Program-made: the position numbers and the translations under genes
Part shown: positions 35,169 through 43,949 of the stretch, in pieces
Layout: every line of letters starts with the position of its first letter
Numbering within the stretch: the stretch's first letter is position 1
The notes under the pieces: model-generated
Databases searched by the model: none
The model's input: only the letters and a program-made list of their open reading frames with translations
What the model was told of the DNA's origin: nothing
Origin: Sporosarcina luteola
Lineage (GTDB): Bacteria > Bacillota > Bacilli > Bacillales_A > Planococcaceae
NCBI GenBank assembly: GCA_014204635.1
Contig: JACHLS010000011.1
Coordinates: forward strand, 1-64,000
DNA: 64,000 nt
Direction of reading: 5' to 3'

Positions 35169-36461
35169 ATGAGCATTGGTTTAATTATTAAACAGGAAAG
35201 AATTAAGCAGAATATTAAACAGATTAATTTAGCAAAAGGTATTTGTTCTATATCTTATCTAAGTAAAATTGAGAACAATTTATCTTCACCCAATAGAGTG
35301 ATAATAGATCTACTACTTAAAAGATTAAATATAAAAGAGATTGATTGTGTATTAGACGAAGAAAATGTGATTAACTCACTATACAAAGTCTATAAAGAAG
35401 GAGTATTGTATCGGGATGAGAAGTATATTAGAAAAAGGCTTGAAGAATTAACTGAAAGGCATATAAGATTCTCTTCAAACAAAAACTTTTGTCTTTTTAC
35501 CGCATATAAATGTAGATTAAAATTAATAAGCGGTATAAATATAAATGACTTACTCCCTGACATAGAACTATTCCAGTCTTTAAAAACACAAGATGGCCAC
35601 AAGGAAGTATTTCAAATAAACTTAATTTTAGGTCTTTTTTTCTACTTGAATAAGGAATATACCAAGGCTCTAAACTATTTGAAAAAGGGATTAAAATTAA
35701 TAAGAATTAGTAATATCGAGGATTGGGAAAAGGCTGACTTTTATAATATCATCAGTCTTGCCTATTTTGAAAATAATTCATTAAGTCAAGCAGAATATTT
35801 TGCTGATAAGGCTTTGAAATTTTATCATGATAATCTAATTTTAAATAGGGCAATTGATAGTTATATACTTCTCGGTAATATAGAGAAGAGATTGAAAAAC
35901 TATAATAGGGCTGAAGAATATTTTTCCTTAGCTAAAAAAATTTCTCAAGACATTAAGCTACCATATTATGAAGCCATAATTCTCCAAAATGTCGGTTCGA
36001 TTTTTTCATTAAAAGGAGATTCAAATAAAGCTTTAACACATTTTGAGGAATGTATCAAATTAAAAAAATATTGCAGTGATAAATCTAGCTACCTTTTAAC
36101 CGTTCTATCAATTGTAAAGGAACTATCTAAGATGCAACAACGGCTACGATTACTATATTGGTGTAAACATGGAATCGACATTATTGATAATGATAAAAGA
36201 AGAGAATTAGAGCCCTACTCTTATCATTTCAGCTTGTACCAAAATATCTATGCTGAAACTTCTTTTAATGATAACCAAATTAAAGAAGTTATTGTTTATT
36301 TTGAAAAAACTGGTGATTTTCGTCATGTTTTAAAATATTCATTGTTATTAGCGGAGTTGTTTGCAAAACAAAACAAATATAAATGCTCCGTCTTCTATTT
36401 TCAAAAAGCAAAGATTAATTTATTTGAGCAGCAACTAATAAAGAATTGGGAGGACTTGTAA
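35169..36461 (+). CDS. RNPP-type peptide-responsive regulator (HTH + TPR)
   Basis: The 430-residue protein begins with an XRE-type helix-turn-helix (residues ~5-57: GLIIKQERIKQNIKQINLAK, ISYLSKIENNLSSPNRVIID). About 370 residues of tetratricopeptide-like helical repeats follow (for example YTKALNYLKKGLKLI, LSQAEYFADKALKFY, YNRAEEYFSLAKKI, SNKALTHFEECIKL). Architecture and length are those of NprR/PlcR-type cytoplasmic receptors, which bind a re-imported oligopeptide and then change DNA binding. The gene for a short exported peptide overlaps its stop codon. ATG 35169 follows GAAGGGATC. The target genes are unknown. The amidase and the lipoproteins nearby are candidates. Confidence 0.85.
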   Translation: MSIGLIIKQERIKQNIKQINLAKGICSISYLSKIENNLSSPNRVIIDLLLKRLNIKEIDCVLDEENVINSLYKVYKEGVLYRDEKYIRKRLEELTERHIRFSSNKNFCLFTAYKCRLKLISGININDLLPDIELFQSLKTQDGHKEVFQINLILGLFFYLNKEYTKALNYLKKGLKLIRISNIEDWEKADFYNIISLAYFENNSLSQAEYFADKALKFYHDNLILNRAIDSYILLGNIEKRLKNYNRAEEYFSLAKKISQDIKLPYYEAIILQNVGSIFSLKGDSNKALTHFEECIKLKKYCSDKSSYLLTVLSIVKELSKMQQRLRLLYWCKHGIDIIDNDKRRELEPYSYHFSLYQNIYAETSFNDNQIKEVIVYFEKTGDFRHVLKYSLLLAELFAKQNKYKCSVFYFQKAKINLFEQQLIKNWEDL

Positions 36462-36589
36462 TGAAAAAGAAAATGGAACTATTTTTTGTAGCAACTCTTC
36501 TTTTTTTTCTCTGTTTTAATATTTATGCAAATAGGGGAGAGGACGAAAATCCAAGGCCAACAGAGTTTCCTACCGCTTATGTGAAATAG
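36461..36589 (+). CDS. Probable signalling pre-propeptide (42 aa)
   Basis: ATG 36461 shares a base with the stop of the RNPP regulator (TAATG) and has GGGAGG 7 bases upstream. The 42-residue product has a Lys-rich start (MKKKMELFF), a hydrophobic core (VATLLFFLCFNIYA) with a plausible signal peptidase site after NIYA, and a short hydrophilic tail (NRGEDENPRPTEFPTAYVK). This is the structure of Phr/NprX/PapR-type precursors, in which a 5-10 residue C-terminal piece is the signal. The active peptide would lie within PTEFPTAYVK. Position, coupling and layout support this strongly, although the sequence has no known relative in my memory. Confidence 0.75.
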   Translation: MKKKMELFFVATLLFFLCFNIYANRGEDENPRPTEFPTAYVK

Positions 36590-36873
36590 AGTTATTTTTA
36601 GAAGTTGCAACTGCTTAATGTCAGTAACATATTATTAGTACTTTATATAATTTTGCTTTCTTTTATGGCAGATTAACAAATTAAATAAAGTGCTTTTTGC
36701 TTGCTTAATAAGAAGAGACATTTTCTGTTACAAAATGTAAAATGGAAAAAACGTACATTTAAAATTTCGGAAAGAAGGGGGCCCTCATTAACTAACGGGT
36801 TCGGTTGATGGGGAGGATTATCAGGTTAATCAGCGTATATTTCCACAGTGAAATAGCCATATAAAAAACAAGT
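36590..36873. other. AT-rich intergenic stretch
   Basis: Downstream of the signal-peptide gene I see no further coding frame. A strong rho-independent hairpin at 36874-36902 closes the region. Confidence 0.4.
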
Positions 36874-36902
36874 AAAAGCGCTCAGAAGATTGAGTGCTTT
36901 TT
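36874..36902 (+). terminator. Rho-independent terminator
   Basis: AAAAGCGCTCA pairs with TGAGTGCTTTTT across GAAGAT. It may end the regulator-peptide transcript. Confidence 0.75.
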
Positions 36903-36959
36903 AGCGTAATATTCTACTTTCCTTCTTAAACTAAAGCTACCCGTTAGTTGAACAAGGAA

Positions 36960-37448
36960 TTATTTAACTTCCGCATTTTTAGAAACAGGAATTTCAATTT
37001 TTGTTCCTAATACATCATCTGAATCCAAGGAAAAATCAGCAATAGCTTCAAATTCATAAGTACCTGTCTTTAATTTAAGTTTTTCTATCCCTTTAAATTT
37101 TACTATGTGAGGTTTATTCCGAATCAGTGTTGTTGTTAATAATGATTGAGTCATAGCACCAAAATATTCAAAATCACCACCTTGTTGATAGACATTAAAG
37201 AAAAAAATACTTCCACCATGATATATATCTTTTTCTGCTGCTTCTCCTATATAAGTAATCGTGGCATAAACATTAAGGTCTTTTTCAACATTTATTGTTA
37301 CTTTGAAATCATCTACCTGTTTAGAGTCATTAGTGATTTTCGGTTCACCACTTACATTTTCTTCATTGTTGTTATTTTTTGCACAGCCAAATAGTCCAAA
37401 AATCCAAATTATAGAAACAACGATAAATAATCTTCTAATCGTTCCCAC
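36960..37448 (-). CDS. Hypothetical lipoprotein
   Basis: The 162-residue protein has a lipoprotein signal (RLFIVVSIIWIFGLFGCAKN), a spacer rich in Asn and Glu, and a beta-rich domain (DDFKVTINVEKDLNVYATIT, KLKLKTGTYEFEAIADFSL). The final strands resemble the immunoglobulin-like fold of BsuPI-type proteinase inhibitors, but the match is too weak to name it. It faces the RNPP locus. Its GTT-side promoter region shows nothing clear. Confidence 0.6.
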   Translation of the reverse strand: MGTIRRLFIVVSIIWIFGLFGCAKNNNNEENVSGEPKITNDSKQVDDFKVTINVEKDLNVYATITYIGEAAEKDIYHGGSIFFFNVYQQGGDFEYFGAMTQSLLTTTLIRNKPHIVKFKGIEKLKLKTGTYEFEAIADFSLDSDDVLGTKIEIPVSKNAEVK

Positions 37449-37528
37449 CCCCTTTTACGACGGAATCTAGTCGGTATGTTTCATGCTTGATCATACTAAC
37501 CTGCCCCGTTAGTTAAATTAGTTGAAAG

Positions 37529-37790
37529 TTATTTTTCTCCGTACTTTCCATCCCTAATTGCTTTTCTATACTTGCCATTCTCTTCTTTAATAGCAATTGC
37601 TTCTTCCGTGCTTATTCCTTGCATAGCGTAATATTTTGTGCCTTTTTTAGCATGCGATTTCTCAATCTTCAATATACTTTAACATAGTTTTCTCAACTTC
37701 CTTCTATACTTTTCTTTCCAATATCCAATCAGCAAGTGTTTTAACAAGTGAATTAGCAAAAGCACATAAATTTATGTACTCTTGTTAATC
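37529..37790 (-). pseudogene. Decayed gene remnant
   Basis: On the minus strand two protein-like pieces follow each other in different frames: NLCAFANSLVKTLADWILER up to a TAG, then KIEKSHAKKGTKYYAMQGIS and EEAIAIKEENGKYRKAIRDG up to TAA at 37531-37529. Stops and a frame change separate them and no start with a binding site is present. The family is not recognised. Confidence 0.4.
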
Positions 37791-37856
37791 CATGTGCTAA
37801 TTGAGGTTCCATTTCGTTTATATAAATCATCTAAACGTTGAAATAACAACGAAAAC

Positions 37857-37889
37857 GGGGACACCAATTCATATGCGAATTGTGTCCCC
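37857..37889. repeat. Near-perfect inverted repeat GGGGACAC...GTGTCCCC
   Basis: GGGGACACCAATTC pairs with GAATTGTGTCCCC across a 6-base centre, with one unpaired base. T runs follow about 12 bases later on the plus strand, so it may act as a terminator. Palindromes beginning GGGGACA are also typical of REP-like elements linked to Y1 transposases in Firmicutes, and it lies between two decayed genes. Confidence 0.5.
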
Positions 37890-38059
37890 AAATGCTGTGT
37901 TTTTTATTGTTTTCTCCCCATCAACTGAATCCGTTACTCATTAACCCTCGTCTTTTATTTTATGTAACCAGGAAACTATTTCTTTCACAACGGTATGGGG
38001 TTGATCCAACTATATATTACGACTCCCTTCAGGAATGTCCTTATACCGGACTTATCATT

Positions 38060-38780
38060 TGTAATTCGTGAATGAGCAGTTTTCCATACGTTTGTTGCTT
38101 CTGCAGGCAATGTGCTGACCAACAGCAGAGTATCCATTTGTACTTGATTTACAACGAAGCACCATCATGTTGGTCGTATATTTCAATATGCCCCAGCAAT
38201 GTCTTGGTATCGAGCCGAAGTGAAATCTTGTTGCTATCACGTTTCATTTTTTTTAGCGAAAATGCTTATATGCCTTGATTCCACCTTGTGTAACTTTGTT
38301 TCTCATTTGACAGATAACTTTCCCAATCGTTAAATTGGTAGTTTTAATGAATTCTAAGGCATCTGCAATACGTTCTCTCAATGAAACATGTAAGTCAATG
38401 GCCTACGAGAGGTACCCTCCACCCAAAAGAATAAGCTTTTCCCTCTTATCTCTATTATGCATCACATAATTACGCAGAATGTCTGCTCCCAAGGAATGTC
38501 AGCCGCAATCAGTTTTATTGTAGATTTCCTAACTGATTCCAAGAACGCATTCAGCCATGTATTCAAATTTTACAAAGAATACTCGGTAAGGGAAACAATT
38601 TCCATGACCATTCAGATCCAGTGCGATAGTATGGTATTGGCGGCTTAATCTTTCAGCTAACTCGAACCATGAACTGTCGATAGGCAATTCCTGTAAAATA
38701 TTTCTAGAGGGTTTGAGATCGATATGTTGAATAGGTAGTAGGGGGATGGAAGGAAACAAGGAGGTTGAGATGGAATGATT
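38060..38780 (-). pseudogene. Alpha/beta hydrolase pseudogene
   Basis: On the minus strand the fragment SSWFELAERLSRQYHTIALD followed by LNGHGN is the unmistakable second strand and turn of alpha/beta hydrolases (xLAxRLSxxYxxIALDLxGHG). Further on, in another frame, GADILRNYVMHNRDKREKLI then LLGGGYL matches the region after the nucleophile elbow. Frameshifts and stops break the rest, the HG oxyanion motif is missing and the nucleophile Ser is replaced (GADI). Short frames near 38055-38240 look like the eroded C-terminus. The remaining parts of the 37449-38774 gap hold no intact gene. Confidence 0.6.
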
Positions 38781-39428
38781 AAACATAAATCAGCAGTCAT
38801 CGTTTCAATAATTCTATTGGTTGTTTGTGTGTGCTTGTATTTTCCCTATCCGGATAATCAACTGATGGATGCGACAGCCAGCTTCATGTCGTTGCCGATT
38901 CAAAATCACAATGGCTTTGTGCTGCTTGGTATACTTGGATCGATCCTATTTATTTTGGCCATGTTGCTATTGGTCATCGGGTTAAAGAAATACCATATTC
39001 GAACCATGCTAATGGTTATTCTCCTTTACACATTTTTGCCAAGATATCTCCTGATAGTTTATCAAGATACGTTTGCAAGCGGCATTTCAGCTATTTCGTA
39101 TGATGGCAAGGGCCGGTGCGAGTTTGAGGATATAAGTGAAGCTTCTCTTAAGGGAGCATGTCGTCTCACGCTGAAAAATCATAGTAAGGAGCCTGTCTCT
39201 TTTGAGTTGGAATTTCTTGATTCCATTCATTTGGATAAGGGCGTTCGACTGGAATCGCTCATGAATGTGGCGGGACCCTATCGAATAACGGTTGATGCAC
39301 AACAAAATAAGGTGATACATTTGACCGAAGTACTCGATGTAACTGCTATACCAGGGCATATAATCAATGGATCAAGCAGCGAGGTGCATTTTCGCCTCAT
39401 CCAAGGAGAGACGTCCCGAGTTTTATGA
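38775..39428 (+). CDS. Hypothetical membrane protein
   Basis: The 217-residue protein has three hydrophobic segments (AVIVSIILLVVCVCLYFPYP, FVLLGILGSILFILAMLLLV, RTMLMVILLYTFLPRYLLIV) and a C-terminal ~110-residue domain, probably outside, that is rich in beta strands (ACRLTLKNHSKEPVSFELEF, VHFRLIQGE), resembling an immunoglobulin-like module. ATG 38775 follows AGGAGGTTGAGATGG. 26-36 bp precede the isochorismatase-like gene, so the genes to 40442 may form one operon. Function unknown. Confidence 0.65.
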   Translation: MIKHKSAVIVSIILLVVCVCLYFPYPDNQLMDATASFMSLPIQNHNGFVLLGILGSILFILAMLLLVIGLKKYHIRTMLMVILLYTFLPRYLLIVYQDTFASGISAISYDGKGRCEFEDISEASLKGACRLTLKNHSKEPVSFELEFLDSIHLDKGVRLESLMNVAGPYRITVDAQQNKVIHLTEVLDVTAIPGHIINGSSSEVHFRLIQGETSRVL

Positions 39429-39463
39429 TCATTTGAAAAGAGAAAACTGATGAGGTGAAAAGA

Positions 39464-40060
39464 ATGAAGACAGACAAACGAGCGTTACTAATTATAGATG
39501 TGCAAAATGCTTTCCTCCATGAGAAGTGGGGCAAGCGGAATAATGAACATGCGGAAGATAATATACAACAGCTTCTTATTAGATGGCGAGAGAAAGGGTG
39601 GACAGTCATACATGTCCAGCACACTTCTGATCATCCCGACTCCCTATTTCATCCACTGTCAGAAGGATTTGCGTTTAAAAAAATTGTGGAACCGATTAAA
39701 GATGAACTGATTATTCAAAAGAAAGTCAATAGCAGTTTTATCGGGACTAATTTAGAAGAACTTCTCAAACAAAAAGGGATTGATACAGTTGTCATCACTG
39801 GATTGACTACCCCGCACTGTGTTGCGACTACGACTCGAATGAGTGGTAATTTAGGTTTTGACACATATCTGGTTTCCGATGCAACCGCTGCCTTTGGCTT
39901 GCCGGACCACAATGGTACTTATTATGATGCCGAAACGATACATGATACGACACTTGCAACGCTGCACGACGAATTTGCAACGATCCTTACAACCGAGCGA
40001 ATTTTGTCGCTGTTTGAGAAAGGAGGGTATCATGACAAGCGGGTTGATTCATCATATTGA
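39464..40060 (+). CDS. Isochorismatase-family cysteine hydrolase
   Basis: The ~198-residue protein has the catalytic triad of the isochorismatase-like fold: Asp in LLIIDVQNAFLHE, Lys in IIQKKVNSSFIGTNLEELL and Cys in TGLTTPHCVATTTRMSGNLG. It is distinct from the nicotinamidase at 15414 (different metal-ligand segment). The substrate is an amide or vinyl ether that cannot be read from sequence. ATG 39464 follows GATGAGGTG. The frame can extend to GTG 39455. It overlaps the next gene by 29 bp. Confidence 0.82.
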   Translation: MKTDKRALLIIDVQNAFLHEKWGKRNNEHAEDNIQQLLIRWREKGWTVIHVQHTSDHPDSLFHPLSEGFAFKKIVEPIKDELIIQKKVNSSFIGTNLEELLKQKGIDTVVITGLTTPHCVATTTRMSGNLGFDTYLVSDATAAFGLPDHNGTYYDAETIHDTTLATLHDEFATILTTERILSLFEKGGYHDKRVDSSY

Positions 40061-40442
40061 GCTCTATGTGTCCGATTTAAAACGAACGACAAAATTTTGG
40101 GGTTGGTTTCTTGAGGAATTAGGCTATGAAGCGTTTCAGGAATGGGAACATGGACGAAGTTGGAAATTGGAGCATTCGTATATCGTATTTGTGCAAGCAG
40201 AGGAACGTTTTTTGGATATTCCGTACCACCGATGCCGTGTCGGGTTGAATCACTTGGCTTTTCATGCAAGATCCTGTGAACAGGTTGATGAAATGACAAG
40301 CATATTGAAGCAAAAAGGCATCCCCATTCTCTATGAAAAGCACCATCCATTTGCGGGCGGTGAAACGCATTATGCCGTTTACTTTGAAGATCCGGACAGG
40401 ATGAAGGTGGAGTTGGTTGCACCCTTGCCAGAAGATAGATAA
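40032..40442 (+). CDS. VOC (glyoxalase/bleomycin resistance) superfamily protein
   Basis: The 136-residue protein begins SGLIHHIELYVSDLKRTTKF with the metal-binding His of the first betaalphabetabetabeta module. The second module shows RVGLNHLAFHARSCEQVDEM and HYAVYFEDPDRMKVELVAP with the C-terminal Glu ligand. Start ATG 40032 follows AAAGGAGGG and lies inside the end of the previous gene, so it is translationally coupled. A long frame reaching back to 39858 is an overlap artefact. Reaction unknown. Confidence 0.82.
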   Translation: MTSGLIHHIELYVSDLKRTTKFWGWFLEELGYEAFQEWEHGRSWKLEHSYIVFVQAEERFLDIPYHRCRVGLNHLAFHARSCEQVDEMTSILKQKGIPILYEKHHPFAGGETHYAVYFEDPDRMKVELVAPLPEDR

Positions 40443-40618
40443 ATGAATCTACAAGTCCTATCTTTTTCGGCAACTAATCCCCCAAAAAATGATGCCATAG
40501 TGACAACGTTACCTTGCGAAACATACAGTTGTCGATAGGTTCGTCCTTATAAGTGTTTTGTTACATTCGTCTGATTGGTATTGTGCATTAATTCTATTAG
40601 ATGGAAAGGAGAAGAAAG

Positions 40619-41233
40619 ATGAACGTTCCTTATTTTGCACAATGGGAGTCTCGTGATTTAGTTGCAGACTTTTTAACAGGAAAACTTGATTCTTCGGAAG
40701 ACTCTCTATGGAGATTATCAGGTGCAGAAAATGTTGAAGAGTATGCGTTTTGGAGCCCTAATATTTGTGGGATGGCCTGTTTAAAAATGCATCTGGCGCA
40801 TACGAAACACCAAGTTTTCCCGACCTTAGAGCTTATGAAAGAATGTAGAGGCTACGGAGGATATAAAGTAGATGAGGAGAACGAAGTAAGTGGTTTGTAT
40901 TATTTTCCATTTGTATCCTACATTCAAGACAAATTTGAGCTATCTGCTGAAGTAAAAGAGAATATTCCAGTTAACGAGATGATTGATTATATAGAAAAAG
41001 GTCATGTATTCATTGCATCTGTTCATCCGAGTATAAGAACTCCTGATCAAATTCCCCCTAGAAAAGGAGGGCATTTAGTATATGTCTTCGCCCAAGAAAC
41101 TCCTGGCAAAAAGATCATCTTCCATAATCCCTCTGGCCATACGCCTGCTAGTCAGGAAAATGTATGTTTAGATAGGGAGATATTCAACCGTTTTTATGCC
41201 CAGCGCGGTATTCTTATAAAGGCAGAGCAATGA
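40619..41233 (+). CDS. C39-like peptidase family protein
   Basis: The 204-residue protein has a papain-like layout: Cys in SPNICGMACLKMHLAH near residue 47, His in PPRKGGHLVYVFAQETPG near residue 153, and Asn in IIFHNPSGHTP near residue 171. These are the C39/peptidase_C39_2 catalytic residues. It has no signal peptide. ATG 40619 follows GGAAAGGAG. Many such proteins are annotated as hypothetical. A cytoplasmic isopeptidase or protease role is plausible. Confidence 0.72.
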   Translation: MNVPYFAQWESRDLVADFLTGKLDSSEDSLWRLSGAENVEEYAFWSPNICGMACLKMHLAHTKHQVFPTLELMKECRGYGGYKVDEENEVSGLYYFPFVSYIQDKFELSAEVKENIPVNEMIDYIEKGHVFIASVHPSIRTPDQIPPRKGGHLVYVFAQETPGKKIIFHNPSGHTPASQENVCLDREIFNRFYAQRGILIKAEQ

Positions 41234-41391
41234 CTAGACTCAGAATTAGCCGAGTATAACCGAGAATTTAAAGAGTGGCTTATAGGCTTCACTCGTTTTT
41301 ACTGAATAAACTTTTAGAACATATTTTAAAAAATGGCAAAAGAACTACAAAACGAGAACCTAGGGAAAAACTCATTTGGGGGTTATGCTTT

Positions 41392-41727
41392 ATGCCTATC
41401 TATTCAGTTAAAGTATTATTAGAATCTACTGTAACACCAAACACTTATCCATCTGAATTATTATTTGAAGAAACGATCAGATTGGTAGAGGTTACAGATC
41501 ATGATGAATTAGAGTCAAAGGTACGTGAATATTTTGTCGATGATACTTACGAAAATGCAGAAGGTGGACAAGTTACATGGAGTCTGGTGAGAATTTTGGA
41601 TACTTTCGAGGTCATGGACGAATTTAAAGAGGATATTCATTTCAAAGAGGTCTACAGCCGTTATTTACATTTTGATGAACCGATTACTGGAAATGAAGTC
41701 ATAAAGTTATATTCGCTTGACAAATGA
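41392..41727 (+). CDS. DUF4288 family protein
   Basis: The 111-residue protein ([56 protein letters not shown]) matches the small DUF4288 family of Firmicutes, often found in accessory or toxin-immunity-rich regions. The start is ATG 41392. The frame extends to 41275 through sequence that does not resemble the family. The region 41234-41391 contains a broken fragment (ELAEYNREFKEWLIGFTRFY then a stop). Function unknown. Confidence 0.7.
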   Translation: MPIYSVKVLLESTVTPNTYPSELLFEETIRLVEVTDHDELESKVREYFVDDTYENAEGGQVTWSLVRILDTFEVMDEFKEDIHFKEVYSRYLHFDEPITGNEVIKLYSLDK

Positions 41728-41920
41728 TTTTTCAAAATTAGGTAATAGAAACGTGATGATTCCTGCTTTGGTGCACAAAATGGAACCAACGCTTCACGAG
41801 TGCATGAAACAGCTGCCCCCCCAAGAAAGAGAAGACGCGATCGATCAAAGCGTCGGGGAGCGCTTCGATATATTTTACGAAGCACAAACGGATCAACATT
41901 TCACATTTAGCATTGGCTGA
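41717..41920 (+). CDS. Hypothetical small protein, 67 aa, possibly a fragment
   Basis: A TTG at 41717 overlapping the DUF4288 stop opens a 67-codon frame (PALVHKMEPTLHECMKQLPP, VGERFDIFYEAQTDQHFTF). One frame over, the sequence continues as LADSMDKHEQRQAICSITKN, which suggests that it may be a frameshifted longer gene. No family is recognised and there is no ribosome binding site of note. Confidence 0.3.
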   Translation: MTNDFSKLGNRNVMIPALVHKMEPTLHECMKQLPPQEREDAIDQSVGERFDIFYEAQTDQHFTFSIG

Positions 41921-41963
41921 TTCTATGGATAAACACGAACAAAGACAAGCGATCTGTAGCATA

Positions 41964-42010
41964 ACCAAAAACTTCTTAGATATCGAGGGGGAGTTTTTGG
42001 TCTTTTTATT
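41964..42010 (+). terminator. Rho-independent terminator
   Basis: ACCAAAAACT pairs with AGTTTTTGGT across an 18-base loop and is followed by CTTTTTATT. The remainder of the gap to 42274 shows no gene. Confidence 0.6.
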
Positions 42011-42274
42011 GTGTAGGTAAACTTGTATATTGATTCGTTTAGACGGGCCAAGCGTTTACCAGAAAGCCTGTTGAATCAACGATGTATATTCAAAAGGGAA
42101 AAACCGAAAATGGGAATCTCTGAAATTACAAGGGGGTGCCTATCTTGATCAACTGTCGAGAACAGATTTTTTGTCAAATTGGTGTGGATGGACTATTACT
42201 AGACTATTTTACGCTTACCACGCATATTCAATATATAAAATGGATATAAATGAAAAGACATATCAGAATTAGGA

Positions 42275-43282
42275 GTGACTCCTATTATAAATCGATTTAA
42301 AACAAGTAAATTATTTATTGCAGCTCTAGTATTTCTCCTTACTTTTACTACCTCATGTTCAAATAGTGAAACATCAACTATAAGTAGTAATCAATCCTCA
42401 AAAGTTAAAACTTCAATACCAGAAATACCAGCACTTGGACATTCTTTAAACGTACATACAATAGAGCGGATTGTAGATACTTTAAGTTCAGATGAATTTG
42501 AAGGGAGAAAGACTTTTTCAAATGGGAATGAAAAGGCTGGTAAATATATAGCAAGTATTTATGCAGATATCGGGTTAGACTCATTGTCTGGCAATAGTTA
42601 TTTTCTAGAATACGAACAGAATGGTGTTAGTGGAAACTATATATCTAATGAAACAGTTCAAAACATAGTTGGATTGATTAAAGGTACAGATAGTGACAAA
42701 GCAATTATAATATCTGCTCATTTTGACTCACTAGGAAGTAAAGATGGAGAGATATATAGAGGAGCGTATGATAATGCTTCAGGTGTAGCTGCCCTAATAA
42801 AGATAGCTGAAAAATTAAAAAGAATTTCAGTAGAAAATTCTTTCGAGTCAAATATAATTTTTTGTGCCTTTAACGGAGAAGAACAGTTGTATGCTGGAAG
42901 TGCTGCTTTTGTTAAACAGTCACTATCTAAATCAGGTTACAAAAATATGTACAACATTAATATAGATTCAATTGGTGCAGAAAATGGGGGGGAATATGTA
43001 TTTCCGAATGATAGTAAATATTCACAAAAACTGTATGACTCTATTAAAAGTTTTATGAATAAAAATAGAATAGTCTTAATTGAAACAACCGAAATAATAG
43101 GAAGCGATCATAGAAGTTTTGAACAAATGAGTATACCTAATATTACTATTAGCCAAGAGAATTTCAGAGATTGGGTTAATAAACCAGTAGATACACCAGA
43201 TATTTTAGATTATGAAGAAATAGAAAAAATAGCAAATGTTCTAAGTGATTTTATTATTCATAATGATGGTATAGTGTATTAA
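42275..43282 (+). CDS. M28-family aminopeptidase, lipoprotein
   Basis: The 335-residue protein has a lipoprotein signal (LFIAALVFLLTFTTSCSNSE). Its M28 zinc-peptidase core shows all metal-binding segments: SAHFDSLG (His, Asp), GAYDNASGVAALI (Asp), FNGEEQLYAGSAAF (Glu-Glu), NIDSIG (Asp) and GSDHRSFEQM (His). It would cut N-terminal residues from peptides outside the membrane. The start is unclear: GTG 42275 overlaps the AGGAG box, so a nearby non-standard start (ATT 42284) is possible. It is AT-rich like its neighbours, which suggests acquisition. Confidence 0.82.
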   Translation: MTPIINRFKTSKLFIAALVFLLTFTTSCSNSETSTISSNQSSKVKTSIPEIPALGHSLNVHTIERIVDTLSSDEFEGRKTFSNGNEKAGKYIASIYADIGLDSLSGNSYFLEYEQNGVSGNYISNETVQNIVGLIKGTDSDKAIIISAHFDSLGSKDGEIYRGAYDNASGVAALIKIAEKLKRISVENSFESNIIFCAFNGEEQLYAGSAAFVKQSLSKSGYKNMYNINIDSIGAENGGEYVFPNDSKYSQKLYDSIKSFMNKNRIVLIETTEIIGSDHRSFEQMSIPNITISQENFRDWVNKPVDTPDILDYEEIEKIANVLSDFIIHNDGIVY

Positions 43283-43486
43283 AAATACTCATAAGGGCAA
43301 AAGCATGGGGTCTTGTTTAATGTTGAAAATCATTATTTATTCGAGCAATATCAGTCAATTTGAAATATTAGTCGATATCCGCTTAAAATATTGGGTATAC
43401 CTAGATTAATTTACATTACAAAACGAAAAAAGTTCCTACTGAGTTGGGGGAGATAAAGAAATTTTCCAGTTTTTATTACCTAATTC

Positions 43487-43900
43487 TTGCCTGGAGGAAA
43501 ACTTGAAATGTATGAATCACTCCTCGATTGCTTAAAAAGGGAGTTGAAAGAAGAGACCGGTTTAGAGATCGAGAGCATTCTCGATCCGATTGATCAAGTG
43601 GAGACAGTTGCAAAGGATGGTTTCAAGGTCGAGTGTATGCGGCCATTTGCTGTGTATCAAACAATTGATGGACCGCTGGATTCCATGGGTGTGTATTTTC
43701 GGTGTAAAGCGAAAGGCTCCCTCTTAGAAAAAGGGGACGAGACGGACATGATCCGTTGGCTTAAGCTGGAGAAACTGCAAACACTCGTAGAGCAAGACGA
43801 ATTTAGTGGAGTGGACAAAGCTGGGGTTGAATTTTACCTCAATGAATACAAACGTAAAAAGGCTCATTATTCATTCACTGAATCAACTAAAGTTGAATGA
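43487..43900 (+). pseudogene. Nudix hydrolase, 5' truncated
   Basis: The frame begins directly at PGGKLEMYESLLDCLKRELK followed by EETGLE, which is the Nudix box (GX5EX7REUXEEXGU) with all residues in place. The 30-40 residues that normally precede it, including the first strand, are missing: an in-frame TAA lies two codons before the TTG at 43487 and there is no ribosome binding site nearby. The C-terminal part appears complete. I therefore read it as a 5'-truncated or frameshifted gene. It is annotated as a broken MutT-like NTP hydrolase. Confidence 0.5.
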
Positions 43901-43949
43901 ACAGCAAATCCTCTCCTTGTTTTGTATAATGGACGAAGAGGTGATTTGA

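Noticed and set aside
39858-40031. N-terminal extension of the VOC protein
   Set aside because: The extension lies within the isochorismatase-like gene. ATG 40032 has AAAGGAGGG and begins the known fold.
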